Assembly: GCA_030616145.1 (NCBI GenBank)
Contig: JAUWXU010000025.1
Location: 1-8,416 of the forward strand
Length of the DNA stretch: 8,416 nt
Source: Candidatus Omnitrophota bacterium
GTDB lineage: Bacteria; Omnitrophota; JAUWXU01
Direction: 5' to 3'
Under the pieces are notes generated by a model. The model was not told where the DNA came from. It saw only the letters and a program-made list of their open reading frames with translations, and did no database searches. Below are positions 6,217 to 8,416 of the stretch, piece by piece. The translations under genes and the position numbers were made by a program. Within the stretch, counting starts at the first letter, position 1. Each line of letters begins with the position of its first letter.

Positions 6217-7533
6217 ATGTCCAACAACCTCAATCTATTTGAACAGACCAATCTCTCCGAACACAAGCAGCAGGCACCCCTGTCTATCCGGATGAGGCCC
6301 CGCACGCTCAACGAATTTGTCGGCCAGAAGCACATCCTCGGTAAAGGAAAACTCCTTCAGAGGGCTATTGAGGCCGACAGGATTTCTTCCTTGATTCTCT
6401 ATGGCCCGCCAGGGAGCGGAAAGACCACCCTTGCCCGGATAATAAGTAATATTACCAAAGCCCAGTTCGTGTCCCTGAATGCCACCACCTCAAACGTTAA
6501 TGAAATTCGCTCGGCGGTTGCCGCAGCCCGAAACAGGCGCAGTCTGAATGGGCAGCGGACCATTTTGTTTATTGATGAAATCCACCGTTTCAATCGGGCC
6601 CAGCAGGACGTATTGATGCCTGATGTTGAAGAAGAGAATATAATTTTAATCGGCGCTACAGTACATAATCCATTCTTTTCCATTGTCTCGGCACTGCTTT
6701 CCCGCTCTCTGATTTTTGAATTAAACCCTCTGACCGAACAAGAAGTCGTGTTTATCTTACAGGCCGTTCTCAAAGACAGCCAGCGGGGTCTGGGTGGTTT
6801 TCCAATAAAAGTGGAAGATGAGGCCTTGAGGCATCTGGCCAAAGTTTCTGATGGAGACGCACGCCGGGCAATCAATGCCCTGGATGTTGGCGCATTGACC
6901 AGCGAACCTGACCAGAAAGGGATTGTTCATTACACCCTCAAGGTCGCTGAGGAATCTATTCAGAAAAAGAAGGTGGTTTATGATAGAGACGGAGATGTCC
7001 ATTATGATGTTGCCTCTGCCTTTATCAAGTCAATGAGGGGTTCAGACCCGGACGCAGCGCTCTACTGGCTGGCTAAGATGCTCTATGCCGGAGAAGACCC
7101 CCGGTTTATTGCCCGCCGGATGGTAATTTGTGCTGCCGAGGATGTAGGGAATGCCGATCCCCAGGCATTGATTTTGGCTAATGCCGCGCTTCAGGCCTCA
7201 GAATTCGTCGGCATGCCCGAGGCAAGGATTCCCCTGGCCCAGGCAGTGGCCTATATTGCATCCTGTCCCAAAAGTAATGCCTCTTATCTGGCCATTGAGA
7301 GCGCGATGGAGGATGTAAAAAAGGGGAGGACCTTAGAGGTGCCCGGACATCTCAAGGATTCTCATTATCCCGGCGCAGAGAGATTAGGCCATGGCAAGGG
7401 GTATAAGTATAGCCATAATTATAAAGGTCATTTTGTCAAACAGGACTACCTTCCCAGGAAAAAGATATATTATAAGCCAACCAACAATGGTTACGAAAAG
7501 ACCATTAAGGAATATCTGGATAAGCTCCACTAA
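6217..7533 (+). CDS. rarA: Replication-associated recombination protein A (RarA/MgsA), AAA+ ATPase
   Basis: This 438-residue protein is a complete RarA/MgsA/WRNIP1-family clamp-loader-like ATPase that acts at stalled replication forks. It has the family start IRMRPRTLNEFVGQKH (24-39), Walker A GPPGSGKT (63-70), Walker B LFIDEIHRF (117-125), a sensor 1 region with GATVHNPFF (146-154) and LLSRS (160-164), and sensor 2 in SDGDARRAINALD (211-223). The C-terminal tetramerisation part follows with YDRDGDVHYD, MVICAAEDVGNADPQ (302-316) and SYLAIESA (356-363), and the closing signature VPGHLKDSHYPGA (375-387). NLNLFEQ near the N-terminus faintly resembles a beta-clamp-binding motif. I prefer the ATG at 6217, 8 nt after AGGTG, over the in-frame GTG at 6205, which would add 4 residues. 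The gene follows 6S RNA without a clear terminator or its own promoter, so it is probably expressed with it. Confidence 0.95.
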   Translation: MSNNLNLFEQTNLSEHKQQAPLSIRMRPRTLNEFVGQKHILGKGKLLQRAIEADRISSLILYGPPGSGKTTLARIISNITKAQFVSLNATTSNVNEIRSAVAAARNRRSLNGQRTILFIDEIHRFNRAQQDVLMPDVEEENIILIGATVHNPFFSIVSALLSRSLIFELNPLTEQEVVFILQAVLKDSQRGLGGFPIKVEDEALRHLAKVSDGDARRAINALDVGALTSEPDQKGIVHYTLKVAEESIQKKKVVYDRDGDVHYDVASAFIKSMRGSDPDAALYWLAKMLYAGEDPRFIARRMVICAAEDVGNADPQALILANAALQASEFVGMPEARIPLAQAVAYIASCPKSNASYLAIESAMEDVKKGRTLEVPGHLKDSHYPGAERLGHGKGYKYSHNYKGHFVKQDYLPRKKIYYKPTNNGYEKTIKEYLDKLH

Positions 7534-7541
7534 TTTTTTCC

Positions 7542-7569
7542 TTGACAGGATATTTTTTTGTGGTATTAT
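7542..7569 (+). promoter_or_regulatory. Sigma-70-type promoter of the marR-tolC operon
   Basis: A perfect TTGACA (7542-7547) and TATTAT (7564-7569), one mismatch from consensus, are separated by 16 nt. The element lies just after the rarA stop and upstream of marR. The predicted start at about 7575-7577 leaves a roughly 70-nt, AT-rich untranslated leader. Confidence 0.75.
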
Positions 7570-7593
7570 TTAATAAAGTTAATATTTAATGTT

Positions 7594-7615
7594 CTTAATT
7601 GTTAAGTTTGTTAAC
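7594..7615 (+). promoter_or_regulatory. Overlapping palindromes, likely MarR operator
   Basis: CTTAA-ttg-TTAAG (7594-7606) and GTTAA-gtttg-TTAAC (7601-7615) are perfect palindromes sharing 6 nt. They lie just downstream of the predicted transcription start and upstream of marR. MarR dimers typically bind AT-rich palindromes near their own promoter, so binding here would block transcription. The role is inferred from position and symmetry; the region is AT-rich, so some symmetry is expected by chance. Confidence 0.5.
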
Positions 7616-7646
7616 TAATTTGGTATGTCCAAAAGGGGCGCATTAA

Positions 7647-8099
7647 ATGGCCAAGAGAGAAATTGACACCTTTTGCCAAAAGATGGATGAACTCATTCCA
7701 CGGCTGAGAAAGAAATTTCTGAAGAGGGGCCCTGTCGTATTAGCCCATGATAAGATAACCGTCCCCCAAATATTTATTCTGGAGCTACTGGTCCAAAGAG
7801 AATCCTGTAATATGGGTAATCTGGCTGAAGACCTGTCTATTAGTACCAGCGCGGCAACTGGCCTTGTCAACAGGATGTTAAAGGCAGGATTAGTCGAGCG
7901 GATGCGGGAAGGCAAAGACCGCCGGATAGTTAAGGTGAAGGCGACAAAAAAAGGCGACACTATTATTAAAAGATTGATAGACCAGAGGCGCCGGGCAGTA
8001 ATGGAAATTTTCAGTAAGATTAACAGGCAGGACCGGGAAAAATATATAGACATTCTGGAAAAGATCTGCCGAATTTTGGAAGAGAAAAGTAATGGCTAA
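7647..8099 (+). CDS. MarR-family transcriptional regulator
   Basis: This 150-residue protein has the MarR architecture: an N-terminal dimerisation helix (about 4-26), a winged helix-turn-helix with the recognition region NLAEDLSISTSAATGLVNRM (58-77), KAGLVER (79-85), and a wing carrying the family DRR signature in GKDRRIVKVKATKKG (89-103). A C-terminal helical pair (about 105-147) completes the dimer interface. MarR proteins usually repress neighbouring transport genes and their own gene, and are released by small ligands; the ligand here is unknown. The start is fixed by AAAAGGGG (7631-7638), 8 nt upstream. A near-consensus promoter and overlapping palindromes precede the gene. Its end overlaps the downstream TolC-like gene by 8 nt, so the two are one operon. 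Confidence 0.92.
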   Translation: MAKREIDTFCQKMDELIPRLRKKFLKRGPVVLAHDKITVPQIFILELLVQRESCNMGNLAEDLSISTSAATGLVNRMLKAGLVERMREGKDRRIVKVKATKKGDTIIKRLIDQRRRAVMEIFSKINRQDREKYIDILEKICRILEEKSNG

Positions 8100-8416
8100 A
8101 TTATTAGTGATTATCAGTATAATTATATTTATGTTCAGTCCGATATTATCGGCTGCAAAAGAAGAACTGCCTTTTGATGAGGAAGCATATATTAAATCAG
8201 CAGAGACAAAAAAGGTTTTGAAATTGAGTCTTACCGAGTGCAGTATTTATACCTTTGAGAACAATTCCGCAATTAAGGTCGAACATCTAGAACCGGACCT
8301 GCGAGAAGATGATGTAAAAATAGCCTACTCGGAGTTTGAACCAACCCTGGATTTTGATGGTACACTCTATGACAGTACTATTCTCTCGACAAATAGATTA
8401 GCAAGCAATGAGTTCA
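8092..8416 (+). CDS. TolC-family outer-membrane efflux protein, N-terminal part (partial)
   Basis: The frame opens at ATG 8092 and stays open to the window end, giving 108 residues. The N-terminus MAKLLVIISIIIFMFSPILS is a signal peptide with likely cleavage after A21 or A22. From residue 44 it reads LKLSLTEC-(4)-FENNSAIKV, then AYSEFEPTLDFDG (78-90). This is the start of the outer-membrane factor (TolC/OEP) domain, usually L-(S/T)L-x-E-x-(6)-ALENN followed by A-x-x-x-F-x-PTL. Such proteins form trimeric channels through the outer membrane for tripartite efflux pumps or type I secretion. The ATG lies inside the last codons of marR and has GGAAGAG (8078-8084), 7 nt upstream. The pump and adaptor genes probably follow beyond the window. 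The SIYTFENN segment differs a little from the common A-L-E-N-N form. Confidence 0.8.
   Translation, partial: MAKLLVIISIIIFMFSPILSAAKEELPFDEEAYIKSAETKKVLKLSLTECSIYTFENNSAIKVEHLEPDLREDDVKIAYSEFEPTLDFDGTLYDSTILSTNRLASNEF

Noticed and set aside
6399..6875. 158-codon open frame on the minus strand
   Set aside because: It is antisense to the AAA+ core of rarA, and its sequence is the reverse image of Walker A and B codons.
7517..7539. Possible terminator at the rarA end (TGGA/TCCA stem before a T-run)
   Set aside because: The stem is only 4 bp, lies within the last rarA codons and is separated from the T-run, so it is too weak to call.

Overview
The window reads as chromosomal DNA of a Gram-negative, diderm bacterium. 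It carries the C-terminus of a lipid A acyltransferase, two small lipoproteins and the start of a TolC-type outer-membrane protein. Base composition is moderate, Shine-Dalgarno sites are strong and genes are closely packed. Nothing in it fixes the phylum. The mixture (PHP-type PolX, DUF151 nuclease, YqeY, 6S RNA beside rarA) would suit an uncultured lineage such as Omnitrophota or a deltaproteobacterium-like group, but that is only an impression. All genes are on the + strand, and there are no tRNAs, rRNAs, insertion sequences, CRISPR arrays or phage genes.

Region 1 (1-5837) is one tightly packed run, probably an operon or two overlapping ones. In order it holds an LpxL/HtrB-family acyltransferase tail, a UvrD/Rep-type helicase, a DUF151 bifunctional nuclease (start overlapping the helicase stop), a BamE-like lipoprotein, DNA polymerase X with a PHP domain, a BamC-like lipoprotein, a 66-residue two-helix membrane protein, and YqeY. 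DNA maintenance genes alternate with envelope genes. A small dyad repeat of the ACACAGAT/ATCTGTGT kind straddles the polX stop codon.

Region 2 (5838-6216) has no protein gene. It holds a near-consensus sigma-70 promoter (TTGCAT-16-TATAAT), a roughly 70-nt leader with two perfect hairpins, and a roughly 190-nt RNA whose rod-like fold and sequence blocks identify it as 6S RNA, the RNA regulator of housekeeping RNA polymerase. Between this RNA and rarA there is no convincing terminator, but there is a possible H-type pseudoknot whose second stem covers the rarA Shine-Dalgarno site.

Region 3 (6217-7533) is rarA (mgsA), a replication-fork AAA+ ATPase, probably read from the 6S promoter. Region 4 (7534-8416) starts with a second good promoter (TTGACA-16-TATTAT), followed by overlapping palindromes that look like an operator, then a MarR-family regulator and, overlapping it by 8 nt, a TolC-family outer-membrane efflux protein that runs off the window. 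This is the usual layout of a self-regulated efflux operon.

I see no clearly new multi-gene system. The most interesting parts are non-coding: the 6S RNA with its switch-like leader, and the structured rarA leader.
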